Assembly: GCA_963707445.1 (NCBI GenBank)
Contig: CAVPPW010000004.1
Span: 62,001-126,000, forward strand
Source: JALORV01 sp963707445
Lineage (GTDB): Bacteria > Pseudomonadota > Gammaproteobacteria > Burkholderiales > Burkholderiaceae_F
DNA: 64,000 nucleotides
Direction: 5' to 3'
Shown: positions 10,195 through 19,915 of the stretch, piece after piece
Numbering within the stretch: the first letter of the stretch is position 1
How the letters are laid out: every line of letters starts with the position of its first letter
Notes under the pieces: generated by a model
Database searches by the model: none
Seen by the model: only the letters and a program-made list of their open reading frames with translations
Told to the model about the DNA's origin: nothing
Program-made: the position numbers and the translations under genes

Positions 10195-10208
10195 TTGACC
10201 GGTGTCAA
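10195..10208 (-). promoter_or_regulatory. FNR/Dnr-like palindrome upstream of the cytochrome operon
   Basis: TTGACCGGTGTCAA is a perfect inverted repeat of TTGAC around four bases and differs from the FNR consensus TTGAT-N4-ATCAA by one symmetric change. It lies about 90 bases upstream of the cytochrome operon start at 10110 and about 225 bases upstream of the divergent gene at 10432. Control of the cytochrome operon by an anaerobic Crp/Fnr-family regulator is therefore plausible. The rest of the 320-bp divergent gap shows nothing else I can name. Confidence 0.45.
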
Positions 10209-10431
10209 GCGGCGCCGGAACCTCGAGCGCCATCTGTCATTTGTGTCGACAACGTCAAAGACGGATGTACCGCCGCGCGCTCTGTGGGCGATCGCGCGGC
10301 GCCTCCAGTTGCTTGGCGTCAATCGGCAGGCGCGCGCCGCCGCTAGCCTGCCTCGAGGTCTGCTATAGGAGAGCGCGCAACTGCGTCGGTCCGTGCATAC
10401 CAATTCGAATCCAGATTCCAAGAGGACTTCA

Positions 10432-10940
10432 ATGCGAAACGTGCCGCTCCATGCTCTCGCAGCGCTCTTCGCCGGCATGATGACCGCCACCGCGGTGCAG
10501 GCACAGGCCGGCACCTACGCGGTCAAGCAATTGACGCCGGAGGCCGCCTCGAAAGCAGTCCGTGCCGCGCTCGACGACTGTCGCAAGCGCGGCTACCAGG
10601 TCACTGTGGCGGTCGTCGACCGCGCCGGCGTCGCGCAGGCGCTGCTGCGCGATCGCTTCGCCGGCCCGCACACGGTGCAGACGGCGATCAACAAGGGCTA
10701 CACCGCGGTCAGCTTCCGCACCGACACGCTCGAACTCGCCGCCGCGACTGCAGGCCCGGCAGCGCGAGCTCCGGCATTCGCCAGATTCCGAACGTCGTCG
10801 CGGTTGGCGGCGGCGTCAATATCAGCGCCGGCGGAACGACTGGTCGGCGCAATCGGCGTCTCGGGCGCACCGGGCGGCGAAGCCGACGACGCCTGTGCCA
10901 AGGCGGGCATCGCCGCGATCCGCGACGACTCGAGTTCTGA
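10432..10940 (+). CDS. Exported GlcG/HbpS-family (DUF336) protein, frameshifted
   Basis: The family binds heme or small organic acids in characterised members such as HbpS; here the ligand is unknown. A signal peptide is visible (LHALAALFAGMMTATAVQA), so it is probably periplasmic. Family landmarks are spread over several frames: TVAVVDRAGVAQALLRDRFA, then IPNVVAVGGGVNISAGG, then LVGAIGVSGAPGGEADDACA and AGIAAIRDDLEF. Frameshifts are inferred near 10757, 10835 and 10930, the last restoring a stop at 10938-10940. The protein would be ~168 residues, normal for the family. The ATG at 10432 follows an AGAGGA-like ribosome site. It is divergent from the multiheme cytochrome operon, and a role linked to heme supply is possible but unproven. 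Confidence 0.65.
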
Positions 10941-10979
10941 AGCGGCGTGCGGCCGCGCCCGCGTAGCATCGCGGGCGCC

Positions 10980-11873
10980 ATGCAACGCCATCTTTCCGCG
11001 TCGACGCTCGCGCTGCTGATCGCGCCGCCTCTGTTCTGGGCCGGCAACGCGGTCGTCGCTCGCGCGCTGGTCGGCGTCTTTCCGCCGCTCGCGCTGTCGT
11101 TCGCGCGCTGGGCGCTGGCACTGCTGATCGTGCTGCCGTTCACGCTGCGCGAACTGCGCGATACGTGGCCGAGTCTGCGCGGGCGCTGGGCGGTCGTGCT
11201 CGCGATCAGTGCGCTGGGCGTCGGCTGCTACAACTCGCTGCAGTACCTCGCGCTGCAGACATCGACCGCGGTGAACGCGACGCTGATCGGCGCATCCGCG
11301 CCGATCGCGAGCCTGCTCGTCGGCGCTGCGTTCTTCGGTGCCGTGGTGAGCCGGGTGCAGTGGCTGGGTGCGGCGCTGTCGATGCTCGGCGTGCTGCTGG
11401 TGATCGCGCGCGGCGACCCGATGAATCTCGCCCGGCTGCACCTCGACCGCGGTGACCTGATCATGCTGGTCGCGACGCTGTCATGGAGCGTCTACACGTG
11501 GCTGCTGCGCACGCGGCGTCCGGAGATGCCGGCCGCGCCCTTCCTGACGCTGCAAATCGCGCTGGGCGGCCTGATGATCCTGCCGTTCGCACTGCTCGAA
11601 CACCACATCACCGGTGCGACGGCCGCGCCGACCGGCAGCAACCTGGCCGCGCTGCTCTATGTCGCGCTGCTGCCATCGCTGGTCGCCTACTTCTGCTGGG
11701 ATCGCGGCGTCGCACGCGCCGGGGCGGTCCTGCCGATGTACTTCGTCAACCTGACGCCGGTATTCGCCGGGCTGCTGTCCTTCTTCATCCTCGGCGAAGC
11801 AATCGGCGTGTATCACCTGGTCGGCGGACTGCTGATCATCGCCGGCATCCACCTCGCGGCCCGGCGTGAGTGA
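10980..11873 (+). CDS. EamA/DMT-superfamily membrane transporter
   Basis: The 297-residue inner-membrane protein has about ten hydrophobic helices arranged as two EamA repeats, typical of drug/metabolite exporters. Family-like stretches include PPLFWAGNAVVARALVG at the N-terminus, SALGVGCYNSLQYLALQ and GEAIGVYHLVGGLLIIAGI at the C-terminus. The substrate cannot be predicted. The ATG at 10980 (MQRHLSASTL) is chosen because the upstream extension in the same frame is arginine-rich and overlaps the end of the DUF336 gene. The frame is intact. A second, unrelated EamA protein lies at 18976-19906. Confidence 0.88.
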   Translation: MQRHLSASTLALLIAPPLFWAGNAVVARALVGVFPPLALSFARWALALLIVLPFTLRELRDTWPSLRGRWAVVLAISALGVGCYNSLQYLALQTSTAVNATLIGASAPIASLLVGAAFFGAVVSRVQWLGAALSMLGVLLVIARGDPMNLARLHLDRGDLIMLVATLSWSVYTWLLRTRRPEMPAAPFLTLQIALGGLMILPFALLEHHITGATAAPTGSNLAALLYVALLPSLVAYFCWDRGVARAGAVLPMYFVNLTPVFAGLLSFFILGEAIGVYHLVGGLLIIAGIHLAARRE

Positions 11874-11961
11874 CTGCCGAGGGTCACCGCCGGGCGCCTC
11901 GCTACAATCCGTGCCCCGCTGCAATCCGCTCCCGCTGCCCGCCAGCGGGTGACCCGGCCCG

Positions 11962-14647
11962 ATGCCGTTGCGTGATGAAACGGTGGAAGTCGCGACCTTC
12001 CGCCGCACCGATTACCGGGCCCCCGGTTTCACGATCGAAGGGATCGATCTCGTCTTCGATCTCGATCCGGTGCTGACCACGGTCACCACGCGCTTCTCGG
12101 TGAAACGCGAGCCGCAGGCGCGCGACACGGTGTTCCGGCTCGACGGCGAGGACCTCGAATTCGTCGAAGCGCGCATCGACGGCGTGCGTGTTGACGACGA
12201 TGCACTGCAGTTCGACGAGCACGGCCTGTCGCTGCGACCGCCGGGTGACTCGTTCGAGGTCGGCATCGTCAATCGGATCCGGCCGGCCGCCAACACGGCG
12301 CTGATGGGACTGTATCTGTCGAACGGCAGCCTGTTCACGCAGTGCGAGGCCGAAGGGTTCCGGCGCATCACCTACTTTCCGGACCGGCCGGACGTGATGA
12401 CAAAGTACCGCGTCACGCTGCGTGCGGACCGTCAGTCGTTCCCCGTGCTGCTCTCGAACGGCAACCTGGTCGGGCAGACCGATCTGGACAACGGCCGCCA
12501 CCAGGCAATCTGGGAGGACCCGTTTGCCAAGCCGAGCTATCTCTTCGCCGTGGTGGCCGGGCGTTTTGCAGCGCTCGAACGTACCTGGGAGTGCCGCAGT
12601 GGACGGTCGGCGCTGCTTCAGGTCTGGGTCGAGCCCGGCAACCTCGACCGCACCGCACACGCAATGTCATGCCTCGTCAATGCGATCGCCTGGGACGAGA
12701 GTCGCTACGGCCTCGAACTTGACCTCGACCGCTTCATGATCGTCGCATCGAACGACTTCAACGGCGGGGCGATGGAAAACAAGGGGCTCAACATTTTCAA
12801 CGCCAAGTACGTGCTGGCGAGCCCGGCGATCGCGACCGATATCGACTACGCCCGCATCGAGTCGATCGTCGGGCACGAGTACTTCCACAACTGGACCGGC
12901 AACCGCGTGACCTGCCGCGATTGGTTCCAGCTCTCGTTGAAGGAAGGGCTCACGGTCTTCCGCGATCAGCAGTTCACGGCCGACATGCTCGACGGCCCGC
13001 AGCGTTACGCGGTGAAGCGCATCGACGATGTGCTGACGCTGCGGGAGACGCAGTTTCCCGAGGATGCCGGGCCGATGGCGCATCCGGTACGCCCCGACGC
13101 CTACCAGGAGATCGGCAACTTCTACACCGCGACCGTCTACGAAAAGGGGGCGGAGGTGGTGCGCATGCTGCACACGCTGGTCGGAGCAGAGGGATTTCGC
13201 CGCGGCATCGAACTGTATTTCCGCCGCCACGACGGGGCAGGCGGTGACCTGCGACGACTTCGTCGCAGCGGTCGGCGATGCTAACGGCCGGCAACTCGCT
13301 CAGTTCCGGCGCTGGTATTCGCAGGCCGGAACGCCTCGCGTGGCGGCAAGCGCCGTCTACGACGACGACCGCCGCGTTTACGAACTGACGCTGACGCAGA
13401 AGACGCCGCCGACGCCGGGGCAGCCGTCGAAGGAACCCTTTCTGATCCCGTTCGCGGTCGGACTGGTCGGCTTCGACGGCAGACCTGCCGCTGCAGCTCG
13501 AAGGCGAGACGCACGCTTCCGGCACGACGCGCGTGCTCGAACTGACCCGCGAGACCCAGCGCTTCCGTTTCGTCAATGTGCCGCGGGCTCCGGTGCCTTC
13601 GCTGCTGCGCGACTTCTCGGCGCCGGTCATCGTCGAGTACGCGTACAGCGACGACGAGCTCGCGTTCCTGTCGGCGCACGACAGCGACGGGTTCAACCGC
13701 TGGGAGGCGGTGCAACGGCTGGCGCTGGCGCGGCTGCTGCGACTGACCGACGAAGTCGAGAGCGGCCAGGAACCGACTTCGATCGACGATCTCGTTCATC
13801 GGCGACGATGCGCGCGCTGCTGCGCGACGACTCGCTGTCGCCGGCCTTCCGCGAACAGGTGTTGACGCTGCCCGTCGGAGGCCTTCATCGGCGAGCAACG
13901 CGCCGTCGTCGATCCCGAGGCGATTCGCACTGCGCGCCGCGCACTGCGCGCGTGCGATCGGACGCCGCCTTGCGGACGACTGGCAGCGCACCTATTCGAC
14001 GCTCGAGACGCCCGGCGAGTATTCGCCCGCGCCGGCGCCGGCCGGCCGGCGCGCGCTGCGCAATCTCGCGCTCGCCTATCTGGTCGAGGCCGAGGTCGAT
14101 GGTGCGGAGTCGATGGCGCGGCGGCAGCTCGACGAAGCCACCAATCTCACCGACCGCCAGGCCGCGCTGGCGGCGCTGATCAACAGCCGCATGCGCCGGA
14201 CGCGAGGACACGCTGCAGCGGCTGGCGCATGAATGGCAGGACGAACCGCTGCTGATGTACAAGTGGTACCAGCTGCAGGCCACGGCGATGGCGCGTCCCG
14301 ATGAGCCGCCGGTGGTCGGGCGCGTCCGCCGCCTGCTGCAGCACCCGGGGTTTTCGCTTGACCAACCCGAACAACGTGTTCGCGCTGATCCGCTCGTTCT
14401 GCCTGTCGAACGACGCGGAATTCCACCGCCGCGACGGCAGCGGCTATGTGTTCTGGACCGAGCAGGTGCTGGCGCTGGACCGGATCAATCCGACCGTCGC
14501 GGCACGCGTCGCACGTGCACTCGAACGCTGGCGCAAGTACACGCCGGAACGGCAGGCGGGAATGCGGCGCGCGCTCGAGCAGGTGGCCGCCGCCGGCCTC
14601 TGTCGCGCGATGTGCGCGAGATCGTCACCAAGTCGCTGGAGAACTGA
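11962..14647 (+). CDS. pepN: Aminopeptidase N, with about eight frameshifts
   Basis: This is an M1-family zinc aminopeptidase that trims N-terminal residues from cytosolic peptides. The first ~425 residues are intact and include the substrate-anchoring GGAMENKG and the zinc site HEYFHNWTGNR, with the second zinc Glu expected in SLKEGLTVFRDQQF. From about 13245 on, the conserved C-terminal half (for example LLRDFSAPVIVEYAYSDDEL, NPNNVFALIRSFCLSND and the ending REIVTKSLEN) is readable only by switching frame near 13245, 13485, 13797, 13875, 13955, 14205, 14345 and 14595. The total span corresponds to ~890 residues, the normal PepN length. Sequencing error is the simplest explanation, but true decay cannot be excluded. 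Its stop overlaps the fbp start (TGATG). Confidence 0.85.
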
Positions 14648-14745
14648 TGGCCAGGCTATCGCTCACGCATTACCTGATCCGCTGCGAACGCGAGCACGGG
14701 CTCGACTGGAACTTCCGCTGCTCCGAGAACGTCGTACGTGCCGGG
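14647..14745 (+). pseudogene. fbp: 5' fragment of class I fructose-1,6-bisphosphatase
   Basis: Directly after pepN, the usual betaproteobacterial partner of fbp, an ATG opens MARLSLTHYLIRCEREHG. This matches the N-terminus of class I fructose-1,6-bisphosphatases (R-x-[ST]-L-x-x-[FY]-L-I-x-x-x-x-E). Similarity continues with small frame slips to ENVVRAG, about residue 33, and then stops exactly where the stop codon of the reverse-oriented phosphofructokinase begins. About 115 codons, including the metal-binding DPLDGSSN region, are absent. The rest of the gene resumes at 16306. Confidence 0.7.
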
Positions 14746-16002
14746 TTACAGCGCGAACTCGGGCAGCTTCTTGGTCGCTAACGAGTTCTTCAAGGTCACG
14801 TAGACAGGCAAGCCGGCTGCGTACCGAGGATAGTCCTCGCCCTGGATCAGCGGCATCAGGTAGCGCTTGCACTTTTCGGTGATGCCGTAGCCGTCCTCGG
14901 TGATGAAATCCCGTGGCAGGAACTTCTCGACATTGGCGACGTCCCTCAGGTCGGCGACACCGATCCTGTACTTGTAGGGCGCATCGGAGATCCGTTCCAC
15001 CGTCGGCATCACCGAGTTGTGACCCTTGAGCGCCAGCTCAACCGCCTTCTTGCCGATCTCGTACGCCTGCCTGACATCGGTCCGCGATGCGATGTGACGG
15101 GCGGCGCGCTGCAGGTAATCGGCCACGGCCCAGTGAAACTTGTAACCGTGGGCTTCCTTGATCATGCTGGCGACCACCGGCGCAGCGCCGCCCAGTTGAG
15201 CGTGACCGAAAGCGTCGCGTGTTCCCTGCTCGGCGATGAACTTGCCGTCGGGGTAATGGCACCCTTCGGACACCACGACCGTGCAGTAGCCGAAGTCTTC
15301 GACCTTCCGCTTTACGGCGGCCAGGAATCGATCCGGATCGAACTCGATTTCCGGAAACAGGATGATCACGGGGATCCCCTGCTCGGCCACCAGCCCGGCC
15401 GCGGAAGCGATCCATCCGGCGTGGCGGCCCATGACTTCCAGTACGAATGCCCGGGTCGAGGTCTTGGCCATCGAGCGCACGTCGTAGCTCGCCTCAAGGG
15501 TGGATACGGCGACGTACTTGGCGACAGAACCGAACCCGGGGCAGCAGTCGGTGATCGGCAGGTCGTTGTCGACCGTCTTGGGGACGTGGATGGCCTGCAG
15601 CGGGTAACCCAATTTCTCGGACAACTGGCTCACCTTGTAGCAGGTGTCGGCCGAGTCACCGCCTCCGTTGTAGAAGAAGTAGGCGATGTCGTGCGACTTG
15701 AACACTTCGATAAGACGCTCGTACTCGCGCTTGTTCGCTTCCAGCGATTTCAGCTTGAAGCGGCAGGATCCGAAGGCCCCGGACGGGGTCGAGCGCAGGG
15801 CGGCAATGGCCGCGACCGATTCCTTGCTGGTGTCAATCAGTTCTTCGGTCAGAGCTCCGATGATGCCGTTGCGCCCCGCGTACACCTTGCCGATCACGTC
15901 GCGATGCTTGCGTGCGGTTTCGATGACGCCGCAGGCCGAAGCGTTGATGACGGCAGTCACACCTCCTGACTGGGCGTAGAGCGCGTTTCTCTTCTTGGCC
16001 AT
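14746..16002 (-). CDS. pfp: 6-phosphofructokinase, probably pyrophosphate-dependent
   Basis: The 418-residue protein would catalyse reversible phosphorylation of fructose 6-phosphate at C1. The loop PKTVDND at 141-147 has the Lys that marks PPi-dependent enzymes, where ATP-dependent ones have Gly (PGTIDND). The phosphate-donor loop reads YNGGGDSADT, keeping the second Asp that excludes ATP in PPi enzymes, although the first Asp is Gly here. The fructose-6-phosphate motif MGRHAGW is at 191-197. The gene is intact and lies in reverse inside the interrupted fbp gene. Two 60-base samples of it are 57-58% G+C against 67% in the adjoining fbp part, a weak hint of different origin. PPi-dependent PFK can replace fructose bisphosphatase because it is reversible. 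Confidence 0.85.
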   Translation of the reverse strand: MAKKRNALYAQSGGVTAVINASACGVIETARKHRDVIGKVYAGRNGIIGALTEELIDTSKESVAAIAALRSTPSGAFGSCRFKLKSLEANKREYERLIEVFKSHDIAYFFYNGGGDSADTCYKVSQLSEKLGYPLQAIHVPKTVDNDLPITDCCPGFGSVAKYVAVSTLEASYDVRSMAKTSTRAFVLEVMGRHAGWIASAAGLVAEQGIPVIILFPEIEFDPDRFLAAVKRKVEDFGYCTVVVSEGCHYPDGKFIAEQGTRDAFGHAQLGGAAPVVASMIKEAHGYKFHWAVADYLQRAARHIASRTDVRQAYEIGKKAVELALKGHNSVMPTVERISDAPYKYRIGVADLRDVANVEKFLPRDFITEDGYGITEKCKRYLMPLIQGEDYPRYAAGLPVYVTLKNSLATKKLPEFAL

Positions 16003-16305
16003 GTCCGATTCCTTGAACGAGATCAGGGCGGCGGCGACTCGTCTGTTCCGGGCGCGTCAAATTCTTCCACATTCCGGCCCCTGCTCACCTCAGCGGCGCG
16101 GCGCATGACGCAAATGTGAGCAAGTTCGCTGCCGAGAAGGGGGACAGCGGCCCCACAAAGTGTGCGCACTGACGGAGGAACGGCGGCCGAATGACCGCGA
16201 GCCGGCCGAGTGGCCGCATTCTTTGCCGCTTTCACCCCCTGAGACTTGGCCGAGCTCGGTAAAAAACGCGGGGTGCCTCTGGTTTGCGCTCACGGTGTGG
16301 GCATA
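16003..16305 (-). other. Region upstream of the phosphofructokinase gene
   Basis: This 303-bp stretch separates the phosphofructokinase start from the point where fbp similarity resumes. No protein-coding similarity, terminal repeat or transposase remnant is visible. It presumably carries the promoter of the phosphofructokinase gene; I could not identify a convincing one. Confidence 0.4.
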
Positions 16306-16897
16306 GGCGTTGCCGAGCCGGACGAAAAGCGCGTTCCTGCAGCCGGGCTCGGCCCAGGTCTGTGCCGGCTACACGGTGTACGGTCCGCAGACGCTGCTCG
16401 TGCTGTCGGTGGGCCACGGCGTGCAGGTCTTCACGCTGGCCCGCGACACCGGTTCCTTCGTGCTGACGCAGGACGACGTGCGCATCCCGGAGGACACGAA
16501 GGAATTCGCGATCAACATGTCGAACACGCGGCATTGGGAGCCGCCGGTGAAGCGCTACATCGACGAGATGCTCGCAGGCAGGACCGGGACGCGCGGCAAG
16601 GACTTCAACATGCGCTGGGTCGCGTCGATGGTGGCCGACGTGCATCGCATCATGTCGCGCGGCGGCATCTTCATGTATCCGCGCGATGCGCGCGAGCCCG
16701 ACAAGCCGGGCAAACTGCGGCTGATGTACGAGGGCAATCCGATGGCGTTTCTGGTCGAGGAAGCCGGCGGTGCCGCGACCGATGGACGTCGTCGCATTGT
16801 CGACATCGAGCCGCGTCAGCTGCACGAACGGGTCGCGGTGTTCATGGGCTCGAAGAACGAAGTCGAGCGCGTCACCGGGTATCACGCGTCGAACTAG
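16306..16897 (+). pseudogene. fbp: 3' fragment of class I fructose-1,6-bisphosphatase
   Basis: The fragment encodes the C-terminal ~195 residues of fructose-1,6-bisphosphatase. Similarity resumes at GVAEPDE, passes one frame slip near 16325, and runs through FLQPGSAQVCAGYTVYGPQT, DFNMRWVASMVADVHRI, GGIFMYPRDAREPDKPGKLR and VEEAGGAATDGRR to FMGSKNEVERVTGYH. Substrate-binding residues of this half are kept, but the N-terminal half with the catalytic metal site is missing, so the fragment alone cannot be active. Together with 14647-14745 it brackets the inserted phosphofructokinase gene. Confidence 0.75.
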
Positions 16898-16944
16898 AAC
16901 CCGCGCGCCGTTGTGGTGTCGCGGCGCTGTGCAGGAATCCCGAC

Positions 16945-17816
16945 TTACGGCGTCCGCTGCAGGAACCGCGGTATCGGGAGCGTGCCCAGCAGCCGGCTCA
17001 TCGAATTGGCCGGCGAAGCCACAGCGACACGGGGCGCGGGCTCTAAAGTGCGCGGCGCACGCGCGAAGACGGGCGCTGCGGGCCGGCGCGCCAGCGCGGC
17101 CGGCGGCGTCTCCATGCCGGCCGCGCGCGCTGCCGAAATTTCGTGGCCGCGTCGGTGCCGGATCGTTCGCCGGCGACTCCAGCACCGGGCGCAGCCATTG
17201 CAGGATCGGTTTCCACTGCGCGAGGTCGTCCTCGACCTCGACCGCAGGCGCATCGAACAGCGTCAGACCCTTTTCGATGCAACGAACATAGGCGGCCGAC
17301 TCGCGCAACAGTGCGATCAGCGGCAGCCGCTGCTCGGCTGCCCACGCCTGCACGGTGCCGGCAGCTTCGGTGCGGGCGTCGAGGCGCATGCCGACGGCGC
17401 CGATCCGGCAGCGGCCGGAGGCGACGCGCGGCAGCAGGCGCAGTTCGGCGAGACAATCCGCTGCCGACTCGCGATCGAAGATCGAGTTGCAGACTGGCAT
17501 CAGGATCGCGTCGGCGTACATCACGACGCGGGCAAGGTCGAGCCCGGTCAGGCCGCCCGGCGTGTCGAGCACGACCATGTCGGCACTCGACGGCGGCCGC
17601 ACGAAGTTCCGCGGATCGACGCTCCATCCGATGATCGCGCTGCCTTCGCGGGGTCGCTGCCTTGCGCTGGCGCAGCCAGGTCCGCGTCGACTGCTGTCGG
17701 TCGATGTCGGCCAGCATCACTGTGGCGCCGCGGTTCGCGAAATGCGCAGCGAGGTGCGTGGCCAGCGTGCTCTTGCCACTTCCACCCTTGCGATTGACGA
17801 CCGCGACGACCGGCAT
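16945..17816 (-). CDS. ParA/MinD-family ATPase, frameshifted
   Basis: The protein is an orphan ParA-like ATPase with a deviant Walker A motif NRKGGSGKSTLATHLA at its N-terminus, ADIDRQQS (Walker A') and VVLDTPGGLTGLDLARVV (Walker B). About 290 residues are recovered by joining frames at ~17650 and ~17150; the C-terminus ends in MSRLLGTLPIPRFLQRTP. No parB or parS partner is adjacent, so plasmid or chromosome partitioning is not supported. Such orphans can position cell-envelope or chemotaxis machinery, but nothing here shows which. It is convergent with the fbp fragment. Confidence 0.75.
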
Positions 17817-17996
17817 GCGATGGGTTCTCGCGTCGCAGCGATTCAGCCGGCCTGCGCGCGAGACGCTGCTTCCAAGGTTGAACGTCCTGCCGATTGGAGC
17901 ATGGGCATTCCCGGCCCACTGGCATGAGATGCCGGTGAATTCGGCCCCAACTAGCCGGCGGCGACGAACGGCCGGTGCGCCCCGTGGGGCGCCGCC

Positions 17997-18979
17997 CTAC
18001 GCGGGCAGCAGCACGGTCGAGCCTACGGTCTTGCGCGCCTCGAGGTCCCGGTGCGCACGCGCAGCATCGGCCAGCGGATAGCGCTGCTCGACGTCGACCT
18101 TGATCTTGCCGGCAATCATCAGATCGAAGAGTTCCTCCGCCGACGCTTCGAGGCGCGAACGCGGCACGATGTGCGTGGCCAGCGTCGGTCGCGTCAGGTA
18201 GAGCGATCCCTTCTGCGCGAGGATGCCGATCGCCACGCCGGTCACCGCACCCGAGGCATTGCCGAAGCTCACCATCAGGCCGCGCGGCTCGATGCAGTCG
18301 AGCGAGCCTTCCCAGGTGCTCTTGCCGACGCCGTCGTAGACCACGGGCAGCTTGCGGCCGCCGGTCAGCTGCAATACGCGCTCGACGAAGTTCTCCCGAC
18401 TGTAGTCGATCGTCTGCCAGGCCCCCGCCTGCTTTGCCAGCGCCGCTTTCTCCGGCGAGCTGACGGTGCCGATCAGCTTGACGCCGAGCGCCCGCGCCCA
18501 CTGGCACGCGATCAGACCGACCCCGCCCGCGGCGGCATGGAACAGGATCGTCTCCGTGCCCCTGCAGCCGGTACGTCTGCCGGAACAGGTACTGCACCGT
18601 CAGGCCCTTCAGCATCACTGCCGCGCCCTGCTCGAACGAGATCTGCTTCGGCAGCTTGACGACCGTCGCCACCGGCATCGTGCGCAGCTCCGCGTACGCG
18701 CCGAGCGGCCCCTGCGGGTAGGCAACGCGATCGCCGGCCTTGAATAATTTGACACTGCGCCCGACCGCGTCGACGACGCCCGCGCCTTCGAAACCGAGCC
18801 CGTGCGGCAGCGCACTGGCTGTAGAGCCCGGTGCGGTAGTACACGTCGATGTAGTTGAGGCCGATCGCATGCTGCCGGATCCGCACTTCATCCGGCCCGG
18901 GATCCGGCACGTCCATTTCGCCGTATTCGAGAACCTCGGGGCCGCCGTGTGTGCGGACGATGATGGACTTCGCTTTCAT
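17997..18979 (-). CDS. NADPH:quinone reductase (zeta-crystallin type), frameshifted
   Basis: The protein is a zinc-independent medium-chain dehydrogenase/reductase of the quinone oxidoreductase group, ~325 residues, that would reduce quinones or enals with NADPH. It starts MKAKSIIVRTHGGPEVLEYG. Other landmarks are GLNYIDVYYRTGLY, GFEGAGVVDAVG, ILFHAAAGGVG (Rossmann nucleotide loop) and YDGVGKSTWEGSLDCI. Frameshifts near 18820 and 18565 separate the pieces. The ATG overlaps the stop of the upstream EamA gene as ATGA, so the two are translationally coupled and probably part of a DUF423-EamA-qor operon. Confidence 0.82.
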
Positions 18980-19906
18980 GAGTTCTCCTTGGTCACGCTC
19001 CGCGCCGGTGCGGACGTCGATCGGGACAGGACAGAGATGCCGGCGAGCACCAGTGCAGTGCCGGCGATCTGCCACCCGCTGATGGTCTCGTCGAGAAAGA
19101 TGTAGGCGAGCACGATCGTCGCCACCGGGCCCACCATCGCCGCAACCGAGGTGCGACCGGCACCGATGCGCTCGACCGCCAGCATCGTCGCGAACACCGG
19201 CAGCACCGTGCACAGCAAGCCGTTGATCAGCGACAGCCCGTAGACCGGTGTCGGCTGGCGCAGCGCCTCGAGCGGATTCAGCAGCGCGAACTGGACGAAC
19301 ACTGCGAGCGTGGAAACGCACATCGCATAGGACGTCAGGCGGATCGCGCCGACGCGTTGCACCAGCTCACCCGAAATCACAAGGTAGGCGGCATAGCAGA
19401 CCGCACTGCCGAAGACGAAGCGCCGACCCGAGCGCCACGCCGTCGCCTTCGATGCTTACGTCGTGCAAGAACATCAGCACGATGCCGGCGTAGGCCAGCG
19501 CGAGCGCGGCAATCTCGCGCCGACTGAACCGTTTGCCGAGGAACAGCGCCGACATCAGCAGCACGATGGTCGGGTTCAGATAGAGGATCAGCCGTTCAAG
19601 GGCAGCGGTGACGTACTGCAGGCCGAGAAAATCGAGCGTGCTCGCGGCATAGTAGCCGAGCAGTCCGACGATGATCAGCCGCGCGTGGTCGCGCGCTGCC
19701 AGTGGCGCTGCGCCGCGGCTGCTCCACAGGTACGCCAGGACGAAGAGCGGACCCGAAAACGCCATCCGCAGTGCGATCAGTGTCGCCGCATCGACACCGT
19801 AGCGGTAGGCCAGCTTGACAACGATCGCCTTGGCGGAGAACAGCACGCTGCCGACGACCGCCAATGCAAGCCCGGCGACGAAGACGCGGCGAGCTGGAGT
19901 GGACAC
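18976..19906 (-). CDS. EamA/DMT-superfamily transporter, frameshifted
   Basis: The ~309-residue inner-membrane transporter has two EamA repeats and about ten helices. The N-terminal part has VGSVLFSAKAIVVKLAYRYG and ERLILYLNPTIVLLMSALFL; the C-terminal part has GLLCTVLPVFATMLAVERIG and GWQIAGTALVLAGISVLS. One frameshift near 19430 joins the two halves through a CYAAYLVISGELVQRVG-like sequence. Its substrate is unknown. It begins 9 bp after the DUF423 gene stops and ends in a 4-base overlap with the quinone reductase gene. Confidence 0.82.
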
Positions 19907-19915
19907 GCATCGATT

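Noticed and set aside
11903..11908. TACAAT as a -10 promoter element for pepN
   Set aside because: It is a fair match, but no -35 hexamer at a suitable distance was found, so I did not list it as a feature.
14746..16305. Treating the phosphofructokinase insert as a transposon or integron cassette
   Set aside because: No transposase or integrase gene, no terminal inverted repeats and no obvious target duplication were seen at the two junctions.
17946..18000. Shared GCGCCGCCCTA words here and near 29250-29262 as a dispersed repeat
   Set aside because: Only about 11 bases are shared and the flanks differ, which is expected in such GC-rich DNA.
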